64,000 nt of DNA, from the NCBI RefSeq assembly GCF_020165195.1, contig NZ_JAIUHR010000027.1, forward strand, positions 1 to 64,000, read 5' to 3'. A program made the position numbers and the translations under genes. The notes under the pieces were generated by a model. The model saw only the letters and a list, made by a program, of their open reading frames with translations. It had not been told where the DNA came from and did not search any database. The stretch comes from Mesorhizobium sp. CA14. GTDB lineage: Bacteria; Pseudomonadota; Alphaproteobacteria; Rhizobiales; Rhizobiaceae. Below, piece after piece: positions 7,656-16,502 of this stretch (its first letter is position 1; every line of letters starts with the position of its first letter).

Positions 7656-8027
7656 ATGCGATACATGCTTTTGATCTACAACGACGAAGCCGCGATGGCG
7701 AACGCTCCGAAGGAGCAGACCCAGCAGGTGCTCGCGGCCTATGGCGCCTATACCGAGGCGCTGAAGAAATCCGGCGCGTACATCGCCGGCGAGCGGCTGC
7801 GCCCGACCCAGGCGGCCACCGCGGTGCGGATGGCGAACGGCAAGACCAACGTGCTCGACGGCCCCTATGCCGACACCAAGGAGCAATTGGCCGGTTTCTA
7901 CATGATCGAGGCGGCCGACATCGACACGGCCATCGAATGGGCCGCGCGCTGCCCGGCGTCCAGCACCGGCACGGTCGAGCTGCGGCCGATCTGGGAAATG
8001 GCAGAGTACGTCGCCGCCGCGGAGTGA
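7656..8027 (+). CDS. YCII/DGPF-domain protein paired with ECF sigma factor
   Basis: This 123-aa protein shows the YCII-related (DGPF) fold: 'MRYMLLIYNDEAAMANAPKE', 'AYTEALKKSGAYIAGERLRPT' and the family tag 'VLDGPYADTKEQLAGFYMIE'. It lies 6 nt upstream of an ECF42-type sigma factor gene. This pairing is characteristic of that sigma group, whose regulation is thought to involve DGPF proteins instead of a classic anti-sigma factor. No enzymatic function is established. Confidence 0.9.
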   Translation: MRYMLLIYNDEAAMANAPKEQTQQVLAAYGAYTEALKKSGAYIAGERLRPTQAATAVRMANGKTNVLDGPYADTKEQLAGFYMIEAADIDTAIEWAARCPASSTGTVELRPIWEMAEYVAAAE

Positions 8028-8033
8028 CCCGCG

Positions 8034-9281
8034 ATGGATGATCGCTCGGAGATCGCGCGGGCGGCGGCCGAGGCGGCCGCCCGGCGCAGCTACGGCAAGC
8101 TGGTCGCCTGGCTCGCGGCGCGCACGCGCGACGTCGCCGGCGCCGAGGACGCGCTGGCCGATGCCTTCGCGGCCGCGCTCGAACGCTGGCCGCGAACCGG
8201 CGTGCCGGCGCAGCCGGAAGCCTGGCTGCTTGCCGTGGCGCGGCGGCGCGACGTGGACGCCGTGCGGCGGCGGCTGACGGGCGAGGCGGCGCGCGACCAC
8301 CTGAAGCTGATTGCCGAAGAGATGGAGGAGCGCGTGCGCGGCGAGGAATTGCCCGACGATCGTTTGCGGCTGATGTTTGCCTGCGCCCATCCGGCGATCG
8401 AATCCAGTGTGCGCGCGCCGCTGATCCTGCAGACGATCCTCGGCTTCGACGCCGCGACGATCGCCTCGGCCTTCCTGGTTTCGCCGGCGACTATGGGCCA
8501 GCGGCTGGTGCGGGCCAAGGCGCGCATCCGCGAGACCGGGATTCCGTTTCGCGTGCCGGAGCAGGTGGAACTGGGCGAGCGGCTGGGCGCGGTGCTCGAA
8601 GCGATCTACGCCACCTTCGCCGAAGGCTGGTCGGATCCGACCGGCACGGACAGCCGGCGGCGCAATCTCGCGACCGAAGGCATCTGGCTTGGACGGCTGC
8701 TCGCCTCGCTGATGCCAGATGAGCCGGAAGCGCTCGGGCTGCTGGCGCTGATGCTGTTCGCCGAAGCGCGCCGCTCGGCGAGGCGCGGCCCGGAGGGGGA
8801 TTTCGTGCCTTTAGCCGCGCAGGACATCGCGCTCTGGGACGACAGCCTGATCGACGAAGCGGAGGCCTTGCTGGTGCGCGCCGCGCAAAGGGGCATCATC
8901 GGCCGCTATCAGCTGGAGGCCGCCGTGCAGTCAGCCCATACGGCGCGCCGGCGCGGCAGCGGCACCGACTGGGCGGCGATCCGCCAGCTCTATGATGCGC
9001 TTCTGGCCGTGGCCAGCTCGCCGGTGGTGGCGATCAACCGCGCGGTGGCGATCGCCGAAACCGAGGGCACCACGGCTGGTCTGGCGGCGCTTTACGTGCT
9101 GGGCGACGACAAGCGGCTGCAGGAGTACCAGCCCTATTGGGCCGCCCGCGCAGGGCTGTTGGCCAGGCTCGGCAATATCAAGCAGGCGGCAGAATCCTAC
9201 GACCGGGCGATCGGCCTCGAGCGCGATGCCGCGCTGCGGCGTTTCCTGCAGGGTGAGAAGGCGAAGCTCGTCAGGAACTAG
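8034..9281 (+). CDS. ECF42-type RNA polymerase sigma factor with C-terminal TPR-like extension
   Basis: This 415-aa protein is far longer than a typical ECF sigma factor (~180 aa). Sigma2 lies at residues ~10-80 ('SYGKLVAWLAARTRDVAGAE', 'PQAWLLAVARRR'-like 'PEAWLLAVARRRDVDAVRRR'). Sigma4 spans ~110-170 ('LMFACAHPAIESSVRAPLIL', 'IASAFLVSPATMGQRLVRAK'). A long C-terminal part carries 'SPVVAINRAVAIAETEG' and tetratricopeptide-like 'LARLGNIKQAAESYDRAIGL', which is diagnostic of the ECF42 group. No anti-sigma gene is adjacent; the partner is the YCII gene 6 nt upstream. Its stop codon overlaps that of the convergent GST gene (9278-9281). Confidence 0.92.
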   Translation: MDDRSEIARAAAEAAARRSYGKLVAWLAARTRDVAGAEDALADAFAAALERWPRTGVPAQPEAWLLAVARRRDVDAVRRRLTGEAARDHLKLIAEEMEERVRGEELPDDRLRLMFACAHPAIESSVRAPLILQTILGFDAATIASAFLVSPATMGQRLVRAKARIRETGIPFRVPEQVELGERLGAVLEAIYATFAEGWSDPTGTDSRRRNLATEGIWLGRLLASLMPDEPEALGLLALMLFAEARRSARRGPEGDFVPLAAQDIALWDDSLIDEAEALLVRAAQRGIIGRYQLEAAVQSAHTARRRGSGTDWAAIRQLYDALLAVASSPVVAINRAVAIAETEGTTAGLAALYVLGDDKRLQEYQPYWAARAGLLARLGNIKQAAESYDRAIGLERDAALRRFLQGEKAKLVRN

Positions 9282-9907
9282 CTTTCGGGCCACATCTCGT
9301 GCGATGCGTTCAGCTTGCGCATGAGCTCATTCTCGCGCAGCCTCGCCCACAGGCGTTCGATGTTCGGCCAGGCGCCGCGCGCCTTCTGGACCTCGGGATG
9401 CCAGGCCACCAGCATGACGAGGTAGATGTCCGCCAGCGACAGCGTCTCGCCGGCCAGCCAGTCGCGGCCGGCCAAAGCCTGGTCGAGAATGGCAAAGCCG
9501 CGATCCATCTCGGCGACCGCCGCCTGCTTAACCGGCTGCAGGCCGTCGCCATCGGCGGTGTAGCGATGGGCATAATAGAGCCGCAGGACCGCCGGGTAGA
9601 GCGCCGACGACATGAAAGCCAGCCAGCGCAGGAAATCGGCGCGAGCGGGCGAGCCCGCTTGCGGCGCGAGACGCGCTTCAGGGTGGCGTTCGGCAAGCAG
9701 GATGCAGATTGCCGCCGATTCGGTCAGCGAATGACCGTCCGGCAGCGTCAGCACGGGCACCTGGTTCAAAGGGCTGATGGCGAGGAAGGCCGGATCCGGC
9801 GGATCCTTCTTAGGCACGTCGATCTGCTCGAAGGGCACGCCGGCCATGGCAAGCGCGGCCTCGGCGACGAAGCCGCCGCTGTTTGGGCGTGTATAGAGCT
9901 TGTACAT
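9278..9907 (-). CDS. Glutathione S-transferase family protein
   Basis: This 209-aa protein has a thioredoxin-fold N-terminal domain ('MYKLYTRPNSGGFVAEAALA', cis-Pro 'NQVPVLTLPDGHSLTESAAI' with the glutathione-contacting E-S pair) and an all-helical C-terminal domain ('LSLADIYLVMLVAWHPEVQK' contains the conserved Asp). Ser10 is a plausible catalytic residue. The substrate is unknown. It is convergent with the sigma factor gene, overlapping by 4 nt. Confidence 0.88.
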   Translation of the reverse strand: MYKLYTRPNSGGFVAEAALAMAGVPFEQIDVPKKDPPDPAFLAISPLNQVPVLTLPDGHSLTESAAICILLAERHPEARLAPQAGSPARADFLRWLAFMSSALYPAVLRLYYAHRYTADGDGLQPVKQAAVAEMDRGFAILDQALAGRDWLAGETLSLADIYLVMLVAWHPEVQKARGAWPNIERLWARLRENELMRKLNASHEMWPES

Positions 9908-10017
9908 GAATATCCTCCCACCGGCCGATTGGGGCCGGCGGCGATTTGAGCCGGAAGCGGCGCCTGCCTCAAGCCGCCGACGAATGCCACCGGCGCTTTT
10001 TCAGCGGTCCAGTCCGT

Positions 10018-10998
<981 letters not shown>

Positions 10999-11186
10999 TG
11001 GTTTCGCTCCCAAGGCAATGGCACAGGCAGACAGAATAGGGCTTTCAGCCGCGCAAGATAGGCTGAGGCTGGAAAATATCCGAGTGGGGCGGTTGCTCAA
11101 AAGCGCCCGCGGCCGGAAATGCATTTTCCGCCACGACGGGTTTCAGGAATAGTTTGGCCGAATCCGGGATCGGTTGAGATTGGAAC

Positions 11187-11813
11187 CTATTGACGCGCCG
11201 CTATAGCGGCAGCCGCGCCCATCATGAAGCCGGCTGCGGTGCGGTTCAGCACCTTCAGCGCGCGCGGCGATTTCAGGAACCAGCGCGCCTTGGCCGCCAG
11301 CGCCAGATAAGGCACCAGCACCACGAACAGAACCACCACGGTGAGCATCGCAAGGATGGCGTAGTCGGCGAGCGTGATCGTCTTCAGGTCGACGATGGTC
11401 GGCGTGATGGCGAGATAGAAGATCATCGTCTTGGGATTGCCGAGCGTGACCGTCAGCCCGGCGATGAAGCTCGACACCAGCCCGCCCTTGGCCTTGCGCG
11501 CCTCGATGTTTTCGGGCGTGATGCCGCTGGTCCAGAAGCGCCAGGCGAGGAAGGCGAGATAGGCAACGCCGGCCCATTTGATGGCGAGGAAGACCATGGC
11601 GAAGGTCTGGGCGACGAAGGCGAGCCCGAGCACGACGGCGGTGAGATAGGTGAGGTCGCCGAGCATCAGGCCGAACGACATGGCGAGCGAGGAACGGAAG
11701 CCGGAGCCGAGCGCGCGGGCGACAAGCGCGGTGACGCCGGGGCCCGGAATGGCGGCGGCGATGCCGAGCGCGGCGCTGTAAGCGAGGAATCCGGTGAGTG
11801 TCATTGGTTGCAA
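11187..11813 (-). CDS. LysE/RhtB family amino-acid exporter
   Basis: This 208-aa inner-membrane protein has about six hydrophobic segments. The LysE-family signature appears early as 'AAIPGPGVTALVARALGSGF' (residues ~18-37), followed by 'MLGDLTYLTAVVLGLAFVAQ' and the long C-terminal helices 'MLTVVVLFVVLVPYLALAAK'. Members export amino acids or homoserine-like compounds; the substrate here is not predictable. No dedicated LysG regulator is adjacent. Confidence 0.9.
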   Translation of the reverse strand: MQPMTLTGFLAYSAALGIAAAIPGPGVTALVARALGSGFRSSLAMSFGLMLGDLTYLTAVVLGLAFVAQTFAMVFLAIKWAGVAYLAFLAWRFWTSGITPENIEARKAKGGLVSSFIAGLTVTLGNPKTMIFYLAITPTIVDLKTITLADYAILAMLTVVVLFVVLVPYLALAAKARWFLKSPRALKVLNRTAAGFMMGAAAAIAARQ

Positions 11814-11888
11814 TCCCGAGATAGGGACGCGCTTGTCGCACGAAATCGAACGGGAATGAATTCGCTAAGGCCGGATTCGTTTGCGCCA

Positions 11889-11985
11889 GCCCCTCATCCG
11901 GCCGCTTCGCGGCCACCTTCTCCCCGAGGGGAGAAGAGATTGGCGCCGGCGCTTACCTGCTCCTCTCCCCTTGGGGAGAGATCGG
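11889..11985. repeat. Palindromic intergenic repeat, family A variant
   Basis: The tract has paired arms cttctccccgaggggagaag and ctcctctccccttggggaga flanking a short spacer, preceded by cccctcatccggccgcttcg. It is related to the repeats at 70, 56,450 and 60,990. It lies between the LysE-type gene and the sugar dehydrogenase gene. Confidence 0.65.
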
Positions 11986-12068
11986 ATTGCCCCGAATTGC
12001 TTTTCGCAATTCGGTTGGCAATCCGGGTGAGAGGGATCTCAGCGCAGGATCGAATGCCCGACCACCGG

Positions 12069-13406
12069 TTACCCGCCATGCGTAATGCGCCAGATCGTGC
12101 CGTTGCCGTCCTCGGTGAGGATCAGCGCGCCGTCCCTGGCCACGGCGACGCCGACCGGCCGGCCCCAGACCGCGTCGTCGGATATGACGAAGCCGGTGGC
12201 GAAGTCCTCATATTCGCCGGTCGGCTTGCCGTCCTTGAATCTCAGCCGCACCACCTTGTAGCCGGTGCGGACATTGCGGTTCCACGAGCCGTGCAGCGTG
12301 ACGAAGGCGTCGCCCTTATAGTCAGCCGGAAAATTTCCGCCGTCGTAGAAGGCGATGTTGAGCGGCGCCGAATGCGCCTGCATCAGCACATCCGGAACCG
12401 TGACTTTGCCGGCTAGATCGGGGCGCGCGCCCTTGTGGCGCGGGTCCTCATTGTCGCCGATGTAATACCAGGGCCAGCCATAGAAGGCGCCTTCCTTGAC
12501 GGCGGTCGCGTATTCGAAAGGGGTGTTGTCGCCAAGCTCGTCGCGCTCGTTGACGACGCACCAGAGCGCGCCCGTCGCCGGCTGCACGGACATGCCGGAG
12601 CAGTTGCGCAGGCCGGTGGCGACCGTCCTGCGGTTGTTGCCGTCGGGATCGAAGGCCAGCACGTCGGCGCGGCCCTGTTCCGGACCCCAGGCCTCGCCCA
12701 GCGGCTGCGATTTCGTCCATTCCTCGACACCGCCCTTCGGCTTCGCCCCCATGTCCTCGGCGATATTGGAGCCGGAGCCGACCGACAGATAGAGCGTCTT
12801 GCCGTCGGGCGAGAAAGCGATGTCGCGCGTCCAATGGTGGCTGGCGGGGACCTTGGCCACGATGGTTTCCGGCTTGCCCGACGCTTCCAGGTCGCCGTCG
12901 CGATAGGGGAAGCGGACGACGCTGTCGCTGTTGGCGACATAGACCCATTGCGGCTTGCCGCCCGGCGGATAGAAGGCGATGCCATAGGGCCGCGTCAGGC
13001 CCTCGGCGAAGATCGACTCCTGCGCGGGCTTGGCGCTGCCTTCCGCGAGGCGATAGACGCGGACCTGGTTCGCCCGGCTGTCGGCGACGAAGAGATCGCC
13101 GTTCGGCGCCACGCGCACGACACGGGGACTGTCGATGCCGGACGCGACCAGCTCGGCGGAAAAACCGAGCGGAAGTTTCGGCTTCGCATCCTCGGGGCGA
13201 TCGGTGACGCCGCCGCCGTTCGAAGCGGACTCCGTCACATCGGGCTTCGGCAAATCCTCGGGCTTCAGCAGCCTGCGCACGCCCGGGCGGTCGGCCTTCC
13301 AGTCGCCGAAGGCCTTTTCGCCGCTGAGCAAGGGCTGATCGGCCTGCTGCGCAAAGGCACCCGTGGCAAAAACCAGCGCGAAGCCCGTAAGGCCGGCGAT
13401 CCGCAT
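12069..13406 (-). CDS. PQQ-dependent sugar (L-sorbosone-type) dehydrogenase, secreted
   Basis: This 445-aa protein begins with a signal peptide (MRIAGLTGFALVFATGAFAQ, cleavage after AFA). The mature part is a beta-propeller of the glucose/sorbosone dehydrogenase family: 'SPRVVRVAPNGDLFVADS', 'HHWTRDIAFSPDGKTLYLSV', 'ATGLRNCSGMSVQPATGALW', 'FVTLHGSWNRNVRTGYKVVR' and 'VWGRPVGVAVARDGALILTE'. The family is periplasmic and uses PQQ; the exact sugar is uncertain. No PQQ biosynthesis gene is in this window. Confidence 0.88.
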   Translation of the reverse strand: MRIAGLTGFALVFATGAFAQQADQPLLSGEKAFGDWKADRPGVRRLLKPEDLPKPDVTESASNGGGVTDRPEDAKPKLPLGFSAELVASGIDSPRVVRVAPNGDLFVADSRANQVRVYRLAEGSAKPAQESIFAEGLTRPYGIAFYPPGGKPQWVYVANSDSVVRFPYRDGDLEASGKPETIVAKVPASHHWTRDIAFSPDGKTLYLSVGSGSNIAEDMGAKPKGGVEEWTKSQPLGEAWGPEQGRADVLAFDPDGNNRRTVATGLRNCSGMSVQPATGALWCVVNERDELGDNTPFEYATAVKEGAFYGWPWYYIGDNEDPRHKGARPDLAGKVTVPDVLMQAHSAPLNIAFYDGGNFPADYKGDAFVTLHGSWNRNVRTGYKVVRLRFKDGKPTGEYEDFATGFVISDDAVWGRPVGVAVARDGALILTEDGNGTIWRITHGG

Positions 13407-13429
13407 CGTGCTGTCCTCCGTCGTCTGTT

Positions 13430-13486
13430 AATATGTCGTGTCTCCGGGCGCCTCACTCGATAGGGCGCCCGGAGACACGACATATT
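13430..13486. repeat. Perfect 23-bp inverted repeat, 11-nt loop
   Basis: The left arm (13430-13452, from aatatgtcgtg) and right arm (13464-13486) are exact reverse complements separated by an 11-nt spacer. It lies 24 bp upstream of the sugar dehydrogenase start and 55 bp past the stop of the 65-aa gene, both on the minus strand. There is no T-tract, so it is not a classic terminator. It could be a regulator site, an RNA processing element or a miniature element. Confidence 0.9.
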
Positions 13487-13541
13487 GGGCAAACGATCGA
13501 AAAGAGAAGCGTGCGCAAGCCGATTTGACGGAGCGTCGGCC

Positions 13542-13739
13542 TCAGGCCTCTTCGGCATCCAGATCGTCGTCGAGGCGCTTTTCCAATTCGACGAGGTCGG
13601 CCGGCAGGGGCAGGCCCATGGCGCGCATTTCCCTTAACTTCTCGCGCAGCTGCTCCTGGATCTCGTGCTCGTCCTCGGGCTGGTTGATCATTTCCTGAAG
13701 CAGGAGGTCGATCTGGGCCTTGATTGATTCCAGCGCCAT
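13542..13739 (-). CDS. Small conserved-looking hypothetical protein (65 aa)
   Basis: The peptide (MALESIKAQIDLLLQEMINQ...) is acidic and strongly helical, with an EDEHEIQEQLREKLREMRAM coiled-coil-like segment followed by LPLPADLVELEKRLDDDL. A good GGAGAAAAAC ribosome-binding region precedes its ATG. It follows hrcA on the same strand across a repeat. Function is unknown; composition and RBS support a real gene. Confidence 0.7.
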   Translation of the reverse strand: MALESIKAQIDLLLQEMINQPEDEHEIQEQLREKLREMRAMGLPLPADLVELEKRLDDDLDAEEA

Positions 13740-13762
13740 GTTTTTCTCCTCTGCTGCGACCT

Positions 13763-13900
13763 TAGGTGTGTCGAGATTCAGGTCAGGCCGAGTCGAGAAC
13801 GGTGGATTCCGAGAACCGGAGCGGAGCGTACTTGAAGTACGTGAGCCCCGGAAGCGCAGGAAGCCGCCGTTCGCAGGCCGGCTGAATATCGATACACCTA
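13763..13900. repeat. Palindromic repeat, family G, overlapping the hrcA stop
   Basis: The outer arms taggtgtgtcgagattcag (13763-13781) and ctgaatatcgatacaccta (13882-13900) are near-perfect inverted repeats (2 mismatches in 19). The inner cgtacttgaagtacg is also palindromic. The right arm ends exactly on the hrcA TAG stop codon (13898-13900). Confidence 0.75.
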
Positions 13901-14995
13901 ACGAAGCATGCGGGAAATCAGCTGTGCGGTATAGTCGACCATCGGCACGATGCGGGCGTAATTCAGGCGCGTCGGGCCGATGACGCCAAGCGCGCCGACG
14001 ACGCGGGCGTCCTTGTCGCGATAGGGCGCGACGACCAGCGACGAGCCGGACAGCGAAAACAGCTTGTTCTCCGAGCCGATGAAGATGCGCACGCCCGGCC
14101 CTTCCTCGGCAAGGTCGAGGAGCTGCAGCAGCCCGTCCTGCGTTTCCAAATCCTCAAACAGATGACGCAGCAATTCGAGATCGGCCTGGGCGGTCACGTT
14201 CTCCAGGAGGTTGGCGCGGCCGCGCACGATGAGACGTGCCGGCAGGCCGCTTTCGGCGCCGGCCCAGACCGCGAGGCCCTTCTCGACCAGATCCTGCGAT
14301 AGCGTGTCGAGCGCTGCCCTGGTCTCGTCCTTGATGCGGGCGATCTCGGCGCGCGCCTCGGCCAGGGTGCGGCCGCGGATATGGGCGTTGAGGAAATTGG
14401 ACGCCTCATGCAGCTGCGACACGGTGATGCCGGCCGGCAGCTCGACGACGCGGTTCTCGACGTCGCCGTTCTGCGACACCAGCACGGCAAGCGCCTTGGT
14501 AGGCTCGAGCTGGATGAATTCGATGTGCTTCAGCGCCACCTCGTGCTTGGAGGCAAGCACGAGGCCGGCGCCGCGCGACATGCCGGACAGCATCTGGCTG
14601 GCCTCGGTCAGCATGTGCTCCAGCGTCGCGCCCGAGCCGGAGGCGCGCACCTGCGCTTCGATGGTGCGGCGCTCGTCGTCGGAAAGGTCGCCGAGCTCCA
14701 TGAAGGCGTCGACGAAGAAGCGCAGGCCTGTCTGGGTTGGCAGCCGTCCGGCGGAAACATGCGGCGCGTAGATCAGCCCCAGATGCTCGAGGTCGCTCAT
14801 CACGTTGCGGATGGTGGCCGGCGACAGCGACGAGGGCAGGATGCGCGACAGGCTGCGCGAGCCGACCGGCTCGCCGTCGCGCAGGTAGGAATCGACGATC
14901 CGCCGGAAAATATCGCGCGAGCGCATGTCGAGTGACTGAAGTACGGGCGACTGAGGCCCGGGATTCTGGGACGTCGGATCGACTGGTTTGTTCAT
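13898..14995 (-). CDS. hrcA: Heat-inducible transcription repressor HrcA
   Basis: This 365-aa protein has the N-terminal winged helix 'RSRDIFRRIVDSYLRDGEPV', 'GSRSLSRILPSSLSPATIRN' and 'VMSDLEHLGLIYAPHVSAGR' (residues ~25-95), then the GAF-like dimerisation core ('FIQLEPTKALAVLVSQNGDV') and the C-terminal 'ALGVIGPTRLNYARIVPMVD'. HrcA represses groESL-type heat-shock genes by binding the CIRCE element. No CIRCE sequence (TTAGCACTC-N9-GAGTGCTAA) is visible near it, so autoregulation is not supported here. It is divergent from rph. Confidence 0.95.
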   Translation of the reverse strand: MNKPVDPTSQNPGPQSPVLQSLDMRSRDIFRRIVDSYLRDGEPVGSRSLSRILPSSLSPATIRNVMSDLEHLGLIYAPHVSAGRLPTQTGLRFFVDAFMELGDLSDDERRTIEAQVRASGSGATLEHMLTEASQMLSGMSRGAGLVLASKHEVALKHIEFIQLEPTKALAVLVSQNGDVENRVVELPAGITVSQLHEASNFLNAHIRGRTLAEARAEIARIKDETRAALDTLSQDLVEKGLAVWAGAESGLPARLIVRGRANLLENVTAQADLELLRHLFEDLETQDGLLQLLDLAEEGPGVRIFIGSENKLFSLSGSSLVVAPYRDKDARVVGALGVIGPTRLNYARIVPMVDYTAQLISRMLR

Positions 14996-15050
14996 TCCGG
15001 CGAGAAACCTCCTGCCGAAAGATATAGACTTAAGCCACAGCGGCGCAACC

Positions 15051-15129
15051 CGGTGCCGCGTTGGCGGTCACGGTGCCGCGTTCGCGGTTACCCAGCCGGT
15101 TTTCCTTTGCGACCGCGTTTTCCTTTGCG
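15051..15129. repeat. Two short tandem duplications upstream of rph
   Basis: A 20-bp unit beginning cggtgccgcg occurs at 15051-15070 and 15071-15090 with 2 differences. Directly after it, gttttcctttgcg occurs at 15099-15111 and again at 15117-15129. Both pairs lie in the hrcA-rph divergent promoter region and may change spacing of promoter elements. Confidence 0.8.
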
Positions 15130-15190
15130 CCATGCGGCGCATGCGTCTACAAGCCGCCGACGAATCCGGGAAAGAACAGAAAGAGCCTCG

Positions 15191-15907
15191 ATGCGCCCCT
15201 CCAAACGCCAAGCCGACGAAATGCGCGCCATCTCCTTCGAGCGCGGCGTCTCCAAGCATGCCGAAGGCTCGTGCCTGGTGAAGTTCGGCGACACGCATGT
15301 GCTTTGCACGGCGAGCCTGGAGGAAAAGGTGCCGGCCTGGATGCGCAATTCCGGCAAGGGCTGGGTTACGGCCGAATACGGCATGCTGCCGCGCTCGACC
15401 GGCGAGCGCATGCGGCGCGAGGCCTCGGCCGGTAAGCAGGGCGGCCGCACGCTGGAGATCCAGCGGCTGATCGGCCGTTCGCTGCGCGCCGTGGTCGACC
15501 TGCAAGCGCTGGGCGAACAGCAGATCACCGTCGACTGCGACGTGATCCAGGCCGATGGCGGCACACGCACGGCCTCGATCACCGGCGGCTGGGTGGCGCT
15601 CCATGATTGCCTGCGCTGGATGGAAGCGCGTCAGATGGTGAGTGTCGCCAAGGTGCTGAAGGACCATGTCGCGGCGATTTCCTGCGGCATCCATGACGGC
15701 CAGCCGGTCATCGACCTCGACTACCTCGAGGATTCCTCGGCCGGCACCGACGCCAATTTCGTCATGACCGGCAAGGGCGGCATCGTCGAGATCCAGGGCA
15801 CGGCCGAGGGTGAGCCGTTTTCCGAAGAGCAGTTCGCGGCGCTGATGGGGCTCGCGAAGAAGGGTATTTCGCGGCTGGTGAGCCTGCAGCAGATGGCGGT
15901 GGCTTAG
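15191..15907 (+). CDS. rph: Ribonuclease PH
   Basis: This 238-aa 3'-to-5' phosphorolytic exoribonuclease trims tRNA 3' ends. It starts MRPSKRQADEMRAISFERGV, as expected for the family, and contains 'PRSTGERMRREASAGKQGGR', 'IQRLIGRSLRAVVDLQALGE' and 'DCDVIQADGGTRTASITGGW'. The frame is open upstream to 15053, but the canonical start is at 15191 and the length of 238 aa is exactly typical. In this genome block it leads towards rdgB and hemW. Confidence 0.96.
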   Translation: MRPSKRQADEMRAISFERGVSKHAEGSCLVKFGDTHVLCTASLEEKVPAWMRNSGKGWVTAEYGMLPRSTGERMRREASAGKQGGRTLEIQRLIGRSLRAVVDLQALGEQQITVDCDVIQADGGTRTASITGGWVALHDCLRWMEARQMVSVAKVLKDHVAAISCGIHDGQPVIDLDYLEDSSAGTDANFVMTGKGGIVEIQGTAEGEPFSEEQFAALMGLAKKGISRLVSLQQMAVA

Positions 15908-15928
15908 GTTTTCGAATGCCGAGCCTAG

Positions 15929-16088
15929 GCCCCCCTCTCTGGCCTGCCGGCCATCTCCCCCTCAAGGGGGGAGATTGGATGTCACGCCGACTTTCGCCAA
16001 TCACCAATCGTGCAGAAGGGGTGCCGGCGCGGCCGCAGCTAATCCCCCCCCTTGAGGGGGAGATGCCCGGCAGGGCAGAGAGGGGGGC
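15929..16088. repeat. ~160-bp palindromic element, family B, copy 1
   Basis: The terminal inverted arms (ccccctctctggcctgccgg ... cggcagggcagagagggggg) include the tract ctcccc-ctcaagggggga. The internal part matches the copy at 20,600-20,758. It fills the gap between rph and the VOC gene and ends 3 nt before the GTG start of the latter. Confidence 0.85.
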
Positions 16089-16091
16089 CTC

Positions 16092-16502
16092 GTGATACCC
16101 TCCGCAATCCTCGAATCCGCCCTCTACGTCACAGACCTACACGCCGCCGAAGCCTTCTACCGCGACATCATCGGCCTCGAAGCGCTGGGCAAGGTCGAAG
16201 GGCGCCACGTCTTCTTCCGCTGCGGTGACGGCGTATTGCTTCTCTTCAATGCCGAGGCGACGAAGATCCCGCCGGCGCCGGACGCTCGGCTGAAGGTGCC
16301 GCCGCACGGCACGGCCGGCGAAGGGCATCTCTGCTTTGCGGCAACCGCCGACGAGATCGCCGCATGGCGCAAGCATCTCGCCGCGAACAACATCGCCATC
16401 GAAAGCGATTTCGAATGGCCGCAGGGCGGGCATTCGATCTATATCCGCGACCCGTCGGGCAATTCGATCGAATTCGCCGAGCCAAGGATCTGGGATTTCT
16501 GA
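16092..16502 (+). CDS. VOC/glyoxalase family protein
   Basis: This 136-aa protein starts at GTG (MIPSAILESALYVTDLHAAE) and shows the vicinal-oxygen-chelate beta-alpha-beta-beta-beta module: 'AFYRDIIGLEALGKVEGRHV', 'GHLCFAATADEIAAWRKHL' and 'GGHSIYIRDPSGNSIEFAEP'. The GHLCF His and the terminal Glu (NSIEFAE) are typical metal ligands. The substrate is unknown. It overlaps rdgB by one base (TGATG), so the two are probably co-translated. A family B repeat lies directly upstream and leaves no room for a normal ribosome-binding site, so the true start might be the ATG-less GTG or a downstream codon. Confidence 0.82.
   Translation: MIPSAILESALYVTDLHAAEAFYRDIIGLEALGKVEGRHVFFRCGDGVLLLFNAEATKIPPAPDARLKVPPHGTAGEGHLCFAATADEIAAWRKHLAANNIAIESDFEWPQGGHSIYIRDPSGNSIEFAEPRIWDF

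Noticed and set aside
14996..15190. CIRCE operator near hrcA
   Set aside because: No TTAGCACTC-N9-GAGTGCTAA or close variant is present.
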